Positions 25,233 to 33,993 are shown, numbered from the stretch's first letter. The stretch: 46,290 bases of DNA from Nitrospira sp. UBA5698 (GCA_002420115.1 DIHK01000007.1:1-46290), one strand, 5' to 3'. A program made the numbers and translations. The notes: generated from the letters alone by a model not told the origin.

Positions 25233-25262
25233 TTGTCATTCAATGGTTTTCCGGCATACACT
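25233..25262 (+). promoter_or_regulatory. Promoter of the MNIO-dus-maf operon
   Basis: TTGTCA (25233-25238) and TACACT (25257-25262) with an 18-bp spacer. A transcription start near 25269 would exclude the GTG at 25265 as initiation codon and favours ATG 25298. Confidence 0.45.
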
Positions 25263-25297
25263 AGGTGCGAATTGTGGCCCTGTCTGAAGGACCAAAG

Positions 25298-26779
25298 ATG
25301 GACTGCGGAGAGCCTGCTCATCGAGAATTCCTGAGTCGAGTTGAGACGATTCCATTGCATGGTTTGGGGTTGTCTGTCGATGTCCACTCCCCGGATTTGC
25401 CTAGCTTGCGGCGAAGTCTACTCGCACGTCAAGTGCCACCGGCGTACTTCGAAATCTTTCGGAATACGACGCGGACCTTGGCGGTGACGAGGAGCGAAGT
25501 CGGCGATGCACGATTGACGTATCATGGGGAAGGCTTATGGATGACGCAACCCGGAGTGACGGATTCCGAACTGTTTCAACAAGCCGTACGTGAAGCGGGC
25601 GAACACCTCCACGCTCTGCAGAGTGCGTGGCTCAATCACGAATGCGCAGCCAAGGTTTTCGCCGGCTACTGCTATGGAACCTACCTGCCGCCGCTCTATA
25701 CACGAGGGAGTGCGGAGGTGGTGGCCGAAAATGCCACCGCGGTGCAATATCAGCTTGACCAACAAGGTCGTTTGCTGAATGGGAGCAGGCCGTTGCTTTT
25801 GCTTGAAATGCCGCCGCTCACCTACTTTGTCGCGGGAACCTTGTCCATCCCGACGTTTTTTCAGGTGATTTGCGACCAGTCGCCATGTGGCCTTGTCCTT
25901 GATGTGGGGCATCTGTGGACGGTGTATCGCTACACCGGAGCGTATCGGACGATCTCGTTGCCGCGGTTCGTTGAGACATTTCTCGATGCGTTCCCGTTGA
26001 ATCGTGTTGTTGAGATTCATGTTGCGGGCCTTGATATCCATGAGTCAATCCGAGCGCATCTAAGTCAACGGGTACCACGTGCCGATGAGACCGCATTGCC
26101 GGCCTGGACAGATGCCCATGCAGCCCCCATTCCGCCGGTCTTGTTCGAGATGCTTGATCAGATTTTGTGCCATCCACGGCTCGCCAACTTAAGGGGGCTG
26201 GCCTTGGAAGTGGATACGAAACCAGCAGAAATGATCGTGGACGAATTTGCTGCGTTCTCCCGACGCTATGCGGCGGTCTTCCAAAAGGGAGATCACAACG
26301 AGAAGACCGTCCCTATGTGTGAATCGAAAGCGGTGCTAGGGTCAGCGGCATCCGCATCGAGCAGGGGGACGATGGAAGAAGCCTACCAGCGCTATGTTCA
26401 CGTTCTACTGGGCAAGGTGGAGCCAAGAGGGCCGGAGTGGAATGAGGATCCGGGATACACCCACGAGCTAGACCTCTATCACTCTCTGTATCTCCCCTAT
26501 GAAATCCTACACTGGAGCGGTGAGATTGCGGATATGTTCGTGGAATCATGCCGTCGGCTTCGTGAACGAGGGGTTGCGTTGGAGGGATTTGTGGCGTTCT
26601 GGTTCCGTGACCCTCAGCCGATCGCAGAGCTGTATGATTTCTTCTTGTTGAAAGTGGATCGATTTGTCGCATTCGTCTATGAAGTGGCCCCCGACGTCGG
26701 GGATTTGGCTGCAGTAGAAGCTGAGGGGCTCCGTCAGGCCTATCGCCTTGCGAACGAACCAATCCCGACTGCGCAATGA
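25298..26779 (+). CDS. DUF692/MNIO-like iron-dependent oxidase with extra C-terminal domain, 493 aa
   Basis: The first 330 or so residues follow the TIM-barrel pattern of multinuclear non-heme iron oxidases (MbnB, TglH relatives), which modify cysteines in peptide natural products. Likely metal ligands are H76 (YHGEG), H114 (LNHE), E170 (LLLEMPP), D202 (LDVGH), H241 (EIHVAG), D272 and H274 (DAHAAP) and E304 (LALEVD). The usual Asn after the LLLE glutamate is Met. A linker leads to an unrecognised domain of about 130 residues (LLGKVEPRGPEW, YHSLYLPYEILHWSG, FWFRDPQP). GAAGGA stands 6 bp before the ATG. No precursor peptide gene is visible. dus follows after 6 bp. Confidence 0.7.
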   Translation: MDCGEPAHREFLSRVETIPLHGLGLSVDVHSPDLPSLRRSLLARQVPPAYFEIFRNTTRTLAVTRSEVGDARLTYHGEGLWMTQPGVTDSELFQQAVREAGEHLHALQSAWLNHECAAKVFAGYCYGTYLPPLYTRGSAEVVAENATAVQYQLDQQGRLLNGSRPLLLLEMPPLTYFVAGTLSIPTFFQVICDQSPCGLVLDVGHLWTVYRYTGAYRTISLPRFVETFLDAFPLNRVVEIHVAGLDIHESIRAHLSQRVPRADETALPAWTDAHAAPIPPVLFEMLDQILCHPRLANLRGLALEVDTKPAEMIVDEFAAFSRRYAAVFQKGDHNEKTVPMCESKAVLGSAASASSRGTMEEAYQRYVHVLLGKVEPRGPEWNEDPGYTHELDLYHSLYLPYEILHWSGEIADMFVESCRRLRERGVALEGFVAFWFRDPQPIAELYDFFLLKVDRFVAFVYEVAPDVGDLAAVEAEGLRQAYRLANEPIPTAQ

Positions 26780-26785
26780 GCTGAC

Positions 26786-27961
26786 ATGAATTTCTGGCAG
26801 CACCTTCCTCGACCGATTGTTGGACTGTCCCCGATGGACGGTGTCACCGACGCTTGTTTCCGGTCCGTCATTGCTTCTCACGGAAGGCCGGACGTGACGT
26901 TCACGGAGTTTACACATGTTCATGACGTGTGCCGCGCTCCGGAAATCCATTTGGAAACACTCCGGTACAGCGAGATTGAGCGCCCGATCGTCGCGCAGCT
27001 CTACGGGAATGATCCGGAGCTTTTCTATTTAGCAGCACAAGCGGTCTGCGAATTGGGATTCGATGGGTTGGACATCAACATGGGGTGTCCCTCCAAGAGT
27101 GTCGCGGCGTCGGGATCCGGCGCCGGCCTCATCCGCACGCCCGAACTGGCGCGCTCGCTGATCCAGGCGGCCAAGCGCGGCATCGACGATTGGGCAGGCG
27201 GGCAGACCCTCGAACAAGGCGGCTTCAAACCTGCACGTGTCGAAGTTTTTGAACGGATGAACCGACAGCGTGGTGCGCAACCGGTCAGCCGACGGGAGAC
27301 GCTTCCGGTTTCCGTCAAAACCAGACTGGGATATGAATCCGTGACGGTGGAGGCCTGGGTCGAGCAGCTATTGATGGAACAGCCGACGGTCATTTCCCTG
27401 CACGGACGGACGTTGAAACAGATGTACCGGGGAGTAGCCGATTGGTCGGCGATTGCCCGAGCGGCTTCATTGGTACAAGGAACCGGAACATTGCTGTTGG
27501 GGAACGGCGACATTCAGTGTCTCGAGGACATATCACGGCGGGTTCGTGAAACCGGTGTTGATGGTGTTCTTGTGGGACGTGGAGTGCTTGGCGCTCCCTG
27601 GTTCTTTCGCCCCAAGGAGTGGGTCCGGGGGCAATCGAGTAGCGAGAGAGGGCCTGAGTCCGGCTTGTCGCTCAGCAATGTTTCGCTAGACGAGCGCTTT
27701 GCCGTTCTGCTCGAACATGCCAAGCAGTTTGTGGAAATCTTTGGGCACAAGCAGTTCTATCGCATGCGCAAGCATTTGGGATGGTATTGTAAAGGCTTTC
27801 CCCATGCTGCTTCGCTTCGGGCCCAGATGGTACGTGTATCGTCTGTTGAGGAACTCCAGTCCATCCTCGAGGCATTTAACATAAGACCCCAGAGTGGAGT
27901 GGTCCTTCCATGCGATGAATCAGTCGATATGGCCGAAACTCTGGCGTCACGATGCAGCTAG
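26786..27961 (+). CDS. tRNA-dihydrouridine synthase, 391 aa
   Basis: FMN enzyme that reduces uridines in the D-loop of tRNA. Motifs are the FMN-binding start LSPMDGVTDACFR, AQLYGNDPE, the family signature DGLDINMGCPSKSV with the catalytic Cys near residue 99, VKTRLGY, LHGRT and NGDIQ. About 35 residues are inserted before the VKTRLG strand (GGQTLEQGGFKPARVEVFER), and the protein is longer than typical Dus. DusA, B or C type is not resolved. It sits between the MNIO-like gene and maf, overlapping maf by 10 bp. Confidence 0.9.
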   Translation: MNFWQHLPRPIVGLSPMDGVTDACFRSVIASHGRPDVTFTEFTHVHDVCRAPEIHLETLRYSEIERPIVAQLYGNDPELFYLAAQAVCELGFDGLDINMGCPSKSVAASGSGAGLIRTPELARSLIQAAKRGIDDWAGGQTLEQGGFKPARVEVFERMNRQRGAQPVSRRETLPVSVKTRLGYESVTVEAWVEQLLMEQPTVISLHGRTLKQMYRGVADWSAIARAASLVQGTGTLLLGNGDIQCLEDISRRVRETGVDGVLVGRGVLGAPWFFRPKEWVRGQSSSERGPESGLSLSNVSLDERFAVLLEHAKQFVEIFGHKQFYRMRKHLGWYCKGFPHAASLRAQMVRVSSVEELQSILEAFNIRPQSGVVLPCDESVDMAETLASRCS

Positions 27962-28584
27962 TACTCGCATCTGGTTCACCTCGGCGTAAGGAACTTCTTG
28001 CCCTGCTCGGTGTTGATTTCGAAGTATGCACATCCGAGTTCCCTGAACATCCGATGGCGGGATGGTTGCCGCTCGAACAGGCCAAGCACTTCGCTCGTGA
28101 AAAGGCCCGCTGCGTCGCCCAGGTTCGTCTGCAAGACTTCATTCTTGGCAGTGATACCGTCATTGAACTTGATGGGCAACTCTTGGGGAAGCCTCTCGAT
28201 CTTCAGGACGCCCGCACCATGCTGAGTCGGCTCGCCGGTCGCTGCCATCATGTCCATACGGCGGTTGCAATCTGCTGTCATGAGCGAGGGATTGACAGAG
28301 TTGAGGCGGCCACAACACACGTGACCATGAAAGCGGATGTTGAAGATGTCTATAGCCGATATCTTGCTTCCCGGGAATCATTGGGAAAAGCCGGAGCCTA
28401 TGCGATCCAAGGACTTGGCGGAGACCTCGTGGAGCGGATCGACGGCGACTATACCACCGTAGTGGGTCTACCGCTGAAACTCGTCGCTCGCCTGTTGCAG
28501 TCAGTTGGGTATCCGAATGCGCTCGATATCGAGGAGTTATATCACCGCAAACCCTATGCGAACTGGCATCGCTTCGCGGTGTGA
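27952..28584 (+). CDS. maf: Maf-family nucleoside triphosphate pyrophosphatase, 210 aa
   Basis: Hydrolyses non-canonical or pyrimidine NTPs to monophosphates, a house-cleaning role. The signature ASGSPRRKELLALLG is at the N-terminus. LGSDTVIELDGQLLGKP, with the catalytic Asp, lies near residues 64-80, and AYAIQGLGGDLVERIDGDY is near 152-170. Length is normal. The start codon lies inside the end of dus, so translation is probably coupled. Nucleotide preference is not deducible by eye. Confidence 0.9.
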   Translation: MQLVLASGSPRRKELLALLGVDFEVCTSEFPEHPMAGWLPLEQAKHFAREKARCVAQVRLQDFILGSDTVIELDGQLLGKPLDLQDARTMLSRLAGRCHHVHTAVAICCHERGIDRVEAATTHVTMKADVEDVYSRYLASRESLGKAGAYAIQGLGGDLVERIDGDYTTVVGLPLKLVARLLQSVGYPNALDIEELYHRKPYANWHRFAV

Positions 28585-28613
28585 TTGCAAAGGCAGGGCG
28601 GTTCCCCTACAAT
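28585..28613 (+). promoter_or_regulatory. Sigma70-type promoter
   Basis: TTGCAA (28585-28590) and TACAAT (28608-28613) with an exact 17-bp spacer, immediately after the maf stop. It would drive the exported-protein gene at 28680. Confidence 0.55.
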
Positions 28614-28679
28614 GCGCTCCCATCAAGAGGATAGGTCTGTTTAGCAGGACTGTGTCTACATGAGGGAGAACCTGAACCC

Positions 28680-29327
28680 ATGACGTTTGGTGGTTTGATC
28701 AGATTGGTCGTTGGGTTGATGGGAATCCTGGCAATAGGGGCTCATTCTGCCTGGGCGATCGATGTAAATTTGTCCTCAGAAGAGGCCCACAAGACGCTCG
28801 AAATCGGGCGCACTCCGATGGAAAAAGCCAATTCCCAGGACGAGGTGAAGAAGGTCCTTCAGCAAGCGTCGTTGGCGACCCGTGTCGGTGCCGATCCTGA
28901 AACAGATCCCTGCGGAGCAAGCGCCGTTCTCCGTACGAAACGGTACCGGCTTGAAGCATTCGGCCGCCAGGAGGCCGCGGAATCGAAGAAACGCAAAACA
29001 GACATCCGTATGCCGGAAGAGTTCATCAAGAAAGTGATGGACATGCCGAACATGGAGATCGAGGTGCAGCTTTGCGGCGACGACGAGTACTTCGCCGAGG
29101 GTGCGCTGATTGAGCTGCAGCAAGGGTCGAAACGGATCAAGGCTATCGACATCGGCAAAGCCGAGCGTGGAAGAAAAAATGAAACGAACGGTCCTGCCTA
29201 TCGGTCTCGATTTACGGCTCTCTTCGCCTACGAGCAATTCGATCCGAACGCCGCCTCCGTGTTTGTCGTGAACCTCCAAGACGGCAAGGAAATCAGAATC
29301 CCCGCCGAGTTCTCCAGGGTGAAATAA
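28680..29327 (+). CDS. Hypothetical exported protein, 215 aa
   Basis: A signal peptide (MTFGGLIRLVVGLMGILAIGAHSAWA-ID) leads into a mature domain I do not recognise. It has a charged, probably helical stretch (EAFGRQEAAESKKRKTD) and two Cys (DPCGAS; QLCGDDE) that could pair in the periplasm. GGGAG lies about 11 bp upstream of the ATG, a long spacing. It has its own promoter and is flanked by same-strand genes, but there is no clear functional link. Confidence 0.65.
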   Translation: MTFGGLIRLVVGLMGILAIGAHSAWAIDVNLSSEEAHKTLEIGRTPMEKANSQDEVKKVLQQASLATRVGADPETDPCGASAVLRTKRYRLEAFGRQEAAESKKRKTDIRMPEEFIKKVMDMPNMEIEVQLCGDDEYFAEGALIELQQGSKRIKAIDIGKAERGRKNETNGPAYRSRFTALFAYEQFDPNAASVFVVNLQDGKEIRIPAEFSRVK

Positions 29328-29460
29328 GATCGACTCATTTCCTGCGCCTTTGTGTTTCAGTTCAAATCGACAGAGTTTCTGTTACCTCAGTTTCTAGTTT
29401 GGCACAGTCATGGCCGGACTTGGTTGCCGAGCCAATCGATCACCATGGCAGGGGGGTACA

Positions 29461-30468
29461 ATGAAGGTACTTGGCTACACACAGGCACATACGCTGGATG
29501 CCTTCAATCTTCAGTCGACGGAACTGCCGGATCCCATTCCAACTGGCCGTGATCTTCTGGTTGAGGTCAAAGCTATTGGGTTGAATCCGATTGATTACAA
29601 GATCCGTTCGCGACGATCCGGGACAGATGGTCAACCGGTGATTCTTGGTTGGGATGCTGCAGGGATTGTACGAGCGGCTGGCAACGAGGCAGCGCACTTC
29701 AAGGTCGGGGACGAGGTGTTCTATAGCGGGGACCTCAACCGGGCGGGGTGTTATGCGACTAGGCAACTCGTGGATGAACGGCTCGTGGCCTTGAAACCCA
29801 AGAATCTTTCGTTTGCTGAGTCAGCAGCTCTTCCGCTGACGAGCCTGACTGCTTACGAGATGTTGTTCGAAAAAATGCGTCTCATGGGAGCTGAGCGGAG
29901 GGCAGTGCTCATCATCGGCGGCGCTGGAGGCGTCGGATCGCAGGCTGTCCAGTTGCTCAAATTAATGACCACAATGACGGTTATTGCCACGGCTTCTCGA
30001 CCGGAGAGTAAGCAGTGGGCTGCTATTCTTGGTGCTGATCACGTCGTGTCACACCAGAACTTCGTTTCGGACATCCGAGCGCTGGGGATTCAGTTTGTCG
30101 ATGGCATCTTCAGCACGACTCATTCCGCTCAGCACTGGGCCAACATGGCCGAAATCATCGCGCCGTTCGGTGAGATCGGGCTTATTGATGATGCCGATGG
30201 ACTGGATATCTCGATCTTTAAACGAAAAGCCGTGAGTCTCCACTGGGAGCTGATGTTTACGAAGTCGATGTTCGGCTATCGAATGGAGTCACAGGGAAAG
30301 ATCTTGAGTGAGGTAAAGGATTTAATTGAGTCTGGTAGGATGCGTGCCACGGCGAATCGGGTGCTGAACGGTCTGACTGTTGAGAATCTTCGTGCCGGCC
30401 ACACGATGCTGGAGCAACATACCAACATCGGCAAAGTGGTCGTAGAGCTGTCATCAACCGGACAATGA
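29461..30468 (+). CDS. MDR-family zinc-type/quinone oxidoreductase, 335 aa
   Basis: A medium-chain dehydrogenase/reductase. The catalytic domain opens with VEVKAIGLNPIDYKIR and WDAAGIV. The NAD(P)-binding Rossmann segment GGAGGVGSQAVQLLK is near residues 157-171, followed by TASRPES, where the residue mix suggests NADPH. The catalytic and structural zinc ligands of alcohol dehydrogenases are absent, so it is closer to quinone reductases, with an NADPH-dependent reductase role likely. ATG 29461 follows AGGGGGG; upstream frames have weaker support. Confidence 0.85.
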   Translation: MKVLGYTQAHTLDAFNLQSTELPDPIPTGRDLLVEVKAIGLNPIDYKIRSRRSGTDGQPVILGWDAAGIVRAAGNEAAHFKVGDEVFYSGDLNRAGCYATRQLVDERLVALKPKNLSFAESAALPLTSLTAYEMLFEKMRLMGAERRAVLIIGGAGGVGSQAVQLLKLMTTMTVIATASRPESKQWAAILGADHVVSHQNFVSDIRALGIQFVDGIFSTTHSAQHWANMAEIIAPFGEIGLIDDADGLDISIFKRKAVSLHWELMFTKSMFGYRMESQGKILSEVKDLIESGRMRATANRVLNGLTVENLRAGHTMLEQHTNIGKVVVELSSTGQ

Positions 30469-30475
30469 TCGAAGA

Positions 30476-30496
30476 GGCCATGCCCGTCGCATGGCC
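30476..30496. other. Hairpin between convergent genes
   Basis: GGCCATGC (30476-30483) pairs perfectly with GCATGGCC (30489-30496) around CCGTC, 8 bp after the oxidoreductase stop and 25 bp from the stop of the opposing CBS gene. No T-run follows. It may act as a shared transcript-end stabiliser. Confidence 0.4.
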
Positions 30497-30520
30497 GATG
30501 AGGCGAGTCGGTTAGGGGGC

Positions 30521-30904
30521 TTAGAACTCGTCGATGGAGACGGGCCTGAGAAAGTCTCGAACCGATACCAGACCGATGAGCGCACCCCCTTTGGTCACTC
30601 CGAGGTGGAGCGTGCGATGCTTGTCCATCAAGTCGGCGGCTTCCGTCAATGGCCGCCGCTCCTCGATACCGGGAATCGGGCTGCTCATGATGGCATCAAC
30701 CGCCACAAAATACGATGCCTTCTCAGCTCCCACGAATTTCTTGACGATGTCAGACTCGGTGACGATGCCGATGATCTTCGCTTTGTGCGTCACCAAAACA
30801 CTTTCTACATTGCAGGCCCTCATGAGTTTCGCTGCCTCAATGACCGACGTGCCGGCTTCCACTGTCACCGGTTCTGTCTGCATCAAGTTGCCGACTGTTA
30901 CCAT
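30521..30904 (-). CDS. Two-CBS-domain protein, 127 aa
   Basis: A stand-alone CBS pair: VGNLMQTEPVTVEAG and IIGIVTESDIVKKFV in the first repeat, VDAIMSSPIPGIEE and LIGLVSVRDFLRP in the second. Such modules bind AMP, ATP or related ligands and usually regulate a partner, which is not evident here. A very strong ribosome site, AAGGAGGAG, precedes the ATG. It is transcribed toward the oxidoreductase gene. Confidence 0.88.
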   Translation of the reverse strand: MVTVGNLMQTEPVTVEAGTSVIEAAKLMRACNVESVLVTHKAKIIGIVTESDIVKKFVGAEKASYFVAVDAIMSSPIPGIEERRPLTEAADLMDKHRTLHLGVTKGGALIGLVSVRDFLRPVSIDEF

Positions 30905-31044
30905 CTGCTCCTCCTTTTTAATTTTTAGTAGTGCCCCAGGCTATCAGGGCCCCATTGCGTTGGAGTTAGGGGGACGTTACAGGAAGGTAAAGTTTAAAGG
31001 GCAGAAGGAACAGGTATCTTGTGAGGTCGTCAATATGGGGTGAC

Positions 31045-31677
31045 TCATTCGAACTCTTCCCACCCGCTTAACCGGCTACCTAGGACGAGTGTGCGTCTGG
31101 TGGTGGAAACCAGAATGAGCCCATTATCGTTGTCTACTCCCACGATTTGTTCATGCATGTTCAACGGTTTCGAGGCGAAGCCTCCGAGGAGTGGGGTGAA
31201 TCCGACCACGCGTTCATTGGTGATGAAGACCGCTCCATAGTCGTTGCTGTAAAATCGGTGCACTTGTTCTCGTACGCCCAGTGCTTCTTTGAGCCATAGA
31301 CCGTTGACGCCACGGAATCCGTATAGATTGTGGTTCGTTCTAACAAGAGCGAAGGTGGGGAGGATCTTCCGCTCAAAGGTTTTCTCGTTCACGCCCAGTT
31401 CTATCTTCACCCAGGTCAGAGCACGGTTGGAAAACCCTAAGAGGCGACGAGATGTCACGACGATGCCGTTGAGCCCGCTTGCACCCGAACTGATCACCAC
31501 TTCCTGCACACCCAACGGTATTTCCCTCCGCCCACTGAGCGGGCTGGTCGCGACGGCTGAGCCTGATTCAACCCATACGGTTACCTCGGCGGGGACCATC
31601 TCCACAGCCTGCGCCATGGTGGGCCATGACGAACAGCTCAGGAGAAGGAAAATCCTACAGTAGTGAAGGAGGGACAT
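31045..31677 (-). CDS. Hypothetical exported protein, 210 aa
   Basis: A signal peptide (MSLLHYCRIFLLLSCSSWPTMAQA-VE) is followed by a mature domain that looks all-beta, with repeated blocks of similar shape (GVQEVVISSGASGLNGIVVTSRRLLGFSN; HRFYSNDYGAVFITNERVVGFTP; QIVGVDNDNGLILVSTTRRTLVLGS). These blocks, about 50-60 residues apart, suggest a propeller-like or repeated-blade fold; this is my reading, not a family match. ATG 31677 is favoured because it starts the signal peptide. A TATAAT box ends 9 bp upstream and there is no ribosome site. Confidence 0.65.
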   Translation of the reverse strand: MSLLHYCRIFLLLSCSSWPTMAQAVEMVPAEVTVWVESGSAVATSPLSGRREIPLGVQEVVISSGASGLNGIVVTSRRLLGFSNRALTWVKIELGVNEKTFERKILPTFALVRTNHNLYGFRGVNGLWLKEALGVREQVHRFYSNDYGAVFITNERVVGFTPLLGGFASKPLNMHEQIVGVDNDNGLILVSTTRRTLVLGSRLSGWEEFE

Positions 31678-31686
31678 GACACGGTG

Positions 31687-31692
31687 ATTATA
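31687..31692 (-). promoter_or_regulatory. -10 box directly upstream of an exported-protein start
   Basis: On the minus strand TATAAT is followed by 9 bases and then ATG (31677). No Shine-Dalgarno sequence lies between. CACGGT (31680-31685) and ACCGTG (31692-31697) form an inverted repeat around the box, a possible operator. No good -35 is seen. Confidence 0.45.
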
Positions 31693-31792
31693 CCGTGCTT
31701 CAAGATCATGTTGGGGGCGTGTCGGGTCGTTCAACCAGAACGTCTCAAGGGTGCTACAGGTCAGTTGGTTGGGATGAGGCTGCAGCGATTGT

Positions 31793-33523
31793 TCAGGTCG
31801 TCGGCTCGTTGAGCCGGATAGTGTAGAGGTAGTGGTATAGCCCGTTTCGCTCCATCAATTGGGTATGCGTGCCTTCTTCTACCAACTGCCCCTTGTCCAA
31901 AACCAGAATTCGGTCGGCACGTTGGATGGTTGATAACCGGTGGGCGACAACGAATGTCGTGCGGCCTTCCATGAGGCGTTGGAGGGCTTCCTGCACCAGG
32001 CGTTCCGATTCGGTATCGAGTGATGAGGTGGCCTCATCGAGTAAGAGGATGCGAGGATTCTTCAAAATGGCTCGAGCGATCGCGATTCGTTGGCGCTGTC
32101 CGCCTGACAGGTTGACCCCCTTTTCGCCCACCACGGTTTGGTACCCATCTGGTAAGTTCGTGATGAAGTCGTGTGCATGGGCCGCTTGGCTTGCCTCTAC
32201 CACAGTGGCTTCGTTCGCCTCTCTGTTCCCATAGCGAATGTTGTCGAGGATGGTACCTCCGAACAAGATGGTTTCTTGTGGCACCAACGCGATTTGCCGA
32301 TACCAACTATCCAGGGTCACGTCCCGCAGATCTCGTCCATCGATGGTCAGGCGCCCTTCTATTGGATCGTAGAACCGATGCAGCAGATTGATCACCGTGG
32401 TCTTCCCGGCGCCGGTTGGCCCGACGAAGGCAACTAATTCGCCAGGCTTCGCCTCAAACGACAGGTGAACCAGTACTGGATGACGGGTGTCATAGCTAAA
32501 GGTGACGTCTTCCATCCGCACGTGGCCTGCGATTGTTCCGAGCGGGTGCGCGTCTGGTTGGTCGTCGATATCTGGCTGGGCATCCAGGATCTCGAAGACT
32601 CGCTGTGTCGCACCCTGGGCTTCCTTGATCTGGGTAAAGATCTTGGCCGCTGAGCTGAAGGGCCCGATCAAGATGCCGGCAAAGAGTACAAACGCAAAGA
32701 GCTCACCTGGCGTGACCGCACCGTCGATGACCTGGCGACCTCCGTACCACAGGACGGCGGTGGCCGATGAGAATGTCAGCAGGCTGATGACCGGAATGAA
32801 GACGGCCATAATGCCGGCTCGACGGAGCGTCAGGTGCAGTGTCTGCTCGACCTGATCGGCAAACCGGGTCCGCTCCCGTCCGGTCTGGACGAATGATTTG
32901 ACGATGCGAATGCCGGAAATGACTTCCTCGGTCAGGGTGCTGAGTGCAGCCGTGTGATCTTGAATCGCGGTCGACAGGGATTTCAACCGTCGACCAAACA
33001 TTTTAGAGACGACCACCAACAACGGGAGCAGGACAAGAATCAGGAGGCAGAGCTGCCAGTTCATCAAGAGGAGGAACGTAATGCCGCCGACGAAAGTCAC
33101 GAGTTGTTTGACTCCATCGATGGGAGTTTCCGTGACGAGGGATTGAATGACCGTGACATCGGACATCAACCGGGAGAGTAATTCTCCTGTGCGTCGGCGA
33201 GCGAAAAAGCTGAGCGTCAGTTTTTGGAGGTGCTCGAAGAGATGTTTGCGGAAATCAGCGACGACAGTCTGGGAGACCCAGGCGGTGAGGTAACTATGGC
33301 CCATCGAGCAGAGTCCCTGGAGAATCACCAGGCCGAGAAACAGCCCAATGGAGCCTGTCATCTTGTCAGCATCATGCTGAACGGTGATCACGTCCCAGAG
33401 CGTTCCAGCCAGTCGGACCAAGGTGAGGTTGATGAGAGCCACTCCAGTCACGAGAAGGCCGGCCAGCAACAGGCGAGGGACGTAGGGACGAACGAACGGC
33501 AGGAATCGCTTAAAGATCACCAT
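31793..33523 (-). CDS. MsbA-like ABC exporter (half-transporter), 576 aa
   Basis: A complete type IV ABC exporter with six membrane helices (residues about 15-310), then an intact NBD. Walker A is GPTGAGKTT (about 369-377), the Q-loop is VPQE, the signature LSGGQRQRIAIARA, Walker B ILLLDEATSSLDTE, and the switch is VVAHRLST. It resembles lipid-A flippase MsbA and multidrug exporters, but the substrate is not determined. It makes a useful in-window contrast with the broken NBD at 14274-15950. It is downstream of the small genes at 33619 and 33874 and may share their transcript. Confidence 0.9.
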   Translation of the reverse strand: MVIFKRFLPFVRPYVPRLLLAGLLVTGVALINLTLVRLAGTLWDVITVQHDADKMTGSIGLFLGLVILQGLCSMGHSYLTAWVSQTVVADFRKHLFEHLQKLTLSFFARRRTGELLSRLMSDVTVIQSLVTETPIDGVKQLVTFVGGITFLLLMNWQLCLLILVLLPLLVVVSKMFGRRLKSLSTAIQDHTAALSTLTEEVISGIRIVKSFVQTGRERTRFADQVEQTLHLTLRRAGIMAVFIPVISLLTFSSATAVLWYGGRQVIDGAVTPGELFAFVLFAGILIGPFSSAAKIFTQIKEAQGATQRVFEILDAQPDIDDQPDAHPLGTIAGHVRMEDVTFSYDTRHPVLVHLSFEAKPGELVAFVGPTGAGKTTVINLLHRFYDPIEGRLTIDGRDLRDVTLDSWYRQIALVPQETILFGGTILDNIRYGNREANEATVVEASQAAHAHDFITNLPDGYQTVVGEKGVNLSGGQRQRIAIARAILKNPRILLLDEATSSLDTESERLVQEALQRLMEGRTTFVVAHRLSTIQRADRILVLDKGQLVEEGTHTQLMERNGLYHYLYTIRLNEPTT

Positions 33524-33618
33524 TGCACGTCAGGTGGTTCGGTTGACTATGGCATTGAGCGGTCAGGTCAGCCTTGTTACACGATATCGGAGTGACGGGA
33601 GGTGGGGGATGGTTTCGG

Positions 33619-33843
33619 CTAAATCTGAACGATTGACTCGATCAGGTTCTTGTTGACTGCGACAAAATCCGACTGCTCCTTCTCGTTGATGAGCACATCG
33701 GTGAGGCTAATGAACAGACGTGCCTCTTCGTTAATCGCGTCGGAGACGCGATTTCGCATCGGGGGGACCAGGAAGTCTCCCACGTAGGTACAACTGACCG
33801 TCCGTACGCGGATTCGAACTTTCTTGCCCTTACCCTCGGACAC
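33619..33843 (-). CDS. Small conserved-looking protein, 74 aa
   Basis: A short soluble protein with a basic N-terminus (GKGKKVRIRVRT) and a beta-rich body (YVGDFLVPPMRNRVSDAINEE, FISLTDVLI, FVAVNKNLIESI). The pattern recalls a small DUF family of regulatory-looking proteins (DUF6812-like), but I am not certain. The start is GTG 33843 with GGAGG 7 bp upstream. It follows the bS22-like gene by 30 bp on the same strand, so the two are probably co-transcribed. Confidence 0.65.
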   Translation of the reverse strand: MSEGKGKKVRIRVRTVSCTYVGDFLVPPMRNRVSDAINEEARLFISLTDVLINEKEQSDFVAVNKNLIESIVQI

Positions 33844-33873
33844 GGCCTTGTCCTCCCGCCACGCAGGCTGAGT

Positions 33874-33969
33874 TTAGCTTTTCCGGCGAAGGAACTTTTG
33901 ACGTTGGCGCAACTTCTTGTACTTGTGCTTGCGCATCTTCTTCCGTCGTTTCTTCAAGACGCTTGACAT
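33874..33969 (-). CDS. bS22-like (AURKAIP1/COX24-domain) ribosomal mini-protein, 31 aa
   Basis: A tiny, very basic protein beginning MSSVLKKRRKKMRKHKYKK and ending RRKS; more than half of its residues are Lys or Arg. The start matches the SVxKKRRKxMxKHKxxK pattern of the AURKAIP1/COX24 domain, which includes mycobacterial small-subunit protein bS22 and mitochondrial mS38. It is expected to sit in the 30S subunit bound to rRNA. GGAG lies about 9 bp before the ATG and a good promoter is further upstream. It is easily missed by gene finders because of its length. Confidence 0.85.
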   Translation of the reverse strand: MSSVLKKRRKKMRKHKYKKLRQRQKFLRRKS

Positions 33970-33993
33970 GCTTAGTATCTCCAAAGAGGGGGG

